Source of the DNA: Pseudomonas cichorii
GTDB lineage: Bacteria; Pseudomonadota; Gammaproteobacteria; Pseudomonadales; Pseudomonadaceae
Direction: 5' to 3'
NCBI RefSeq assembly: GCF_018343775.1
Contig: NZ_CP074349.1
Span: 3,834,001 to 3,898,000, forward strand
Length of the DNA: 64,000 nt
In this document: positions 62,799 to 64,000 of the stretch, one piece after another
Layout: every line of letters starts with the position of its first letter
Numbering within the stretch: the first letter of the stretch is position 1
Notes under the pieces: model-generated
Told to the model about the DNA's origin: nothing
What the model saw: the letters and a program-made list of their open reading frames with translations, nothing else
The model's database searches: none
Made by a program: the position numbers and the translations under genes

Positions 62799-62887
62799 TG
62801 TGGGAGATCGCTTGCTGGCGACTTCATGTACAGGCGCAGGATATCTGCCGGTTTTTAGGCCTTTTCGCCAGCAAGCTGCCTCCCACA
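62799..62887. repeat. REPIN, second REP family
   Basis: TGTGGGAG-ATCGCTTGCTGGCGA at 62799-62821 is mirrored by TCGCCAGCAAGC-TGCCTCCCACA at 62865-62887. The arms belong to a different REP sequence from the GAATTC type, but with the same 89-base unit size. It follows the kinase stop by 28 bases. Confidence 0.85.
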
Positions 62888-62953
62888 CGTTTTGTTTGTG
62901 CCTTAACTGATCGGCATTAAAGCGTAGCCCGCCCCCCAATCGCCAGAAACAAA

Positions 62954-62975
62954 AAAGCCCGGCGAACCGGGCTTT
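62954..62975 (-). terminator. Rho-independent terminator of the lipoprotein gene
   Basis: AAAGCCCGG-CGAA-CCGGGCTTT; on the minus strand it is followed by TTTTTTG. It begins 18 bases after the minus-strand gene's stop. Confidence 0.9.
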
Positions 62976-62992
62976 CTAAAGCTGGGTACTGA

Positions 62993-63328
62993 TTATTTAG
63001 CAGTCTTCAGCTTGATAACATCACCGGATACGGTGGTGGTGTAGCCGTTCAGGACCCAGGCCCAGAACCACTTTTCCTGTACTTGAGTATTGATCAGCGC
63101 ATCGCCACCTTTCGCCTGGATGGCAGAGTTTTGAGCGCGAACAAAACGATCGTTCTGACGAATAGGGATCAGACCGAAAAGCATCAGGCCCGTAGCGCTT
63201 GCTTCACTGTGGCCAACGACGGTGTACTGGTTGCTATCGTATTGCTGAGTCTTCATTGCGGTGCCGGTGCAACCCGCTAGAACCAGACCACATACTGCAG
63301 AAGCGATGATTTTACTGACGAACTTCAC
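62993..63328 (-). CDS. Small lipoprotein, unknown function
   Basis: 111 residues from the GTG at 63328; GGGGAAACATC precedes it and the signal peptide KFVSKIIASAVCGLVLAGC with lipobox LAGC and Cys20 begins directly. The mature chain has a Gly/Ser-rich YTVVGHSEASATGLMLFGLI segment and ends in a beta-strand-rich region (GYTTTVSGDVIKLKTAK). This resembles small TRL/DUF6567-like lipoproteins, but I cannot assign a family firmly. It is monocistronic and has its own terminator. Confidence 0.75.
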   Translation of the reverse strand: MKFVSKIIASAVCGLVLAGCTGTAMKTQQYDSNQYTVVGHSEASATGLMLFGLIPIRQNDRFVRAQNSAIQAKGGDALINTQVQEKWFWAWVLNGYTTTVSGDVIKLKTAK

Positions 63329-63536
63329 GATGTTTCCCCATGATATAAAACCCGAATCCAATTATCGGGCGGCGACACTTTACCCGAAGAGTTCAAACGT
63401 TTGACACTTTTTACACCTATGTTCCCTGAGCACACGCCGTTCTCGTATGGGTATATATCGGCCCCCTGAGCAAAGTTGAGGATTCATATCCAGGCGGGAT
63501 TCAATCGGTAAGCAATAACACCTGAGCAGATCTGAC

Positions 63537-64000
63537 TCAAAACTCCAGTTGCGCCGAAAAAGCAATCGTCCGCGGATCCCCCAGATAGCTGGTATTGAGC
63601 CAATACTTCTTGTCCGTCAGGTTGCTCACGTTCGCTCGCAGGGTCAGGCTGTTGTCGCCCAGCGGCAGGCGGTAGCGGGCTCCGGCGTCGAATGTGGTGA
63701 AGGCTGGCAAGGTGTAGTTGTTGGCCTCGTCGGCGTATTGCTTGCCGGTGTAGAACGCGCCGCCGGTCACGGCAAAGCCTGGTGCGGAGGCGATGTCGTA
63801 TTCGGCATAGACCTTGGCCAGTTGTTTGGCCACGTTGATGGGTGAGTTGCCGTCGTTTGCCGAATTTGAGCTCTTTTTCACCTCGGGATCAAGCAGGGTA
63901 AGGCCGCTGACGAGCGTCAGTTGCGGGGTGACTTTGCCCGTAACGCTGAATTCCAGGCCATTGTTCTCCTGCAGGCCGTCAGCGACGTAAAGACGAGCCG
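63537..64000 (-). CDS. TonB-dependent siderophore receptor, C-terminal part
   Basis: The frame is open to the window edge; about 153 C-terminal residues are visible, ending in a Phe (AFSAQLEF), as outer-membrane beta-barrels do. Strand patterns RLYVADGLQENNGLEFSVTG, LPAFTTFDAGARYRLPLGDN, and LTLRANVSNLTDKKYWLNTS are those of the FhuE/FpvA-like receptor family; the plug and most of the barrel lie beyond the window. Ligand unknown. 208 bases separate it from the lipoprotein gene. Confidence 0.9.
   Translation of the reverse strand, partial: ARLYVADGLQENNGLEFSVTGKVTPQLTLVSGLTLLDPEVKKSSNSANDGNSPINVAKQLAKVYAEYDIASAPGFAVTGGAFYTGKQYADEANNYTLPAFTTFDAGARYRLPLGDNSLTLRANVSNLTDKKYWLNTSYLGDPRTIAFSAQLEF

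Overview
The window reads as about 64 kb of chromosome from a fluorescent Pseudomonas, most likely the P. syringae/viridiflava/cichorii side of the genus. The reasons are gene content and order (a psl exopolysaccharide locus without pslC, glcCDEFGB, gntR-gntK-gntP, katB-ankB, a homogentisate locus with hpd), uniformly high GC in genes, and many copies of the Pseudomonas REP palindrome (core GCGAATGAATTCGC). The species is inference. No plasmid, prophage, IS element, CRISPR array, rRNA or tRNA was recognised.

Layout. 1-11,964: 3' part of a psl exopolysaccharide operon on the + strand (pslB end, pslD-E-F-G-H-I-J, a hexapeptide acyltransferase, pslK), mostly with overlapping start/stop codons. 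12,025-20,077: regulators and accessory enzymes: a quinone reductase/TetR pair, a chemoreceptor, a LysR regulator, a metallo-beta-lactamase-fold hydrolase/TetR pair, and an isonitrile-hydratase-like protein/GlxA-type regulator pair. 20,017-25,545: complete tyrosine/homogentisate breakdown (hpd, hmgA, fahA, maiA) with an IclR regulator. 25,644-33,097: glycolate oxidase (glcDEF), glcG and malate synthase G with the regulator glcC. 33,207-36,465: gluconate regulator, kinase and permease. 37,068-39,674: csrA, a three-gene membrane-stress cluster (YqjD-like, YqjE-like, DUF3618) and a YdcH-like protein. 39,736-47,853: mainly small orphan or poorly characterised genes (FAD protein, DUF1652, GNAT, hydrolase, a lipoprotein pair, DUF3237, NTF2-like, CAP domain) separated by AT-rich gaps. 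48,017-52,269: SDR-SDR-ene-reductase operon with divergent TetR, then a GNAT protein. 52,690-54,807: periplasmic catalase katB and ankB. 54,979-62,770: chemoreceptor and two hybrid histidine kinases. 62,993-64,000: a small lipoprotein and the C-terminus of a TonB-dependent receptor.

The clearest added value is regulatory. Palindromes or inverted repeats can be read in front of several regulator/target pairs: TGGT-N3-ACCA twice before glcD; AGACAGCGCTGTCT-type sites before gntK and gntP; a GTAAAC-N2-ATTACG-N5-CGTAA element shared by the hmgA/iclR and maiA promoters; TACACGGTGTA palindromes before a TetR/MBL pair and again upstream of the neighbouring LysR gene; and TGACGAT-N10-ATCGTCA before the ene-reductase TetR. 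A REP element appears to supply the start codon of maiA. No wholly new multi-gene system is evident. The best candidates for undescribed biology are the REP-derived maiA start, a possible sRNA near 42.4 kb, a diverged pair of tandem lipoproteins, and a hybrid kinase with a disturbed N-terminus and a shortened second GAF domain.
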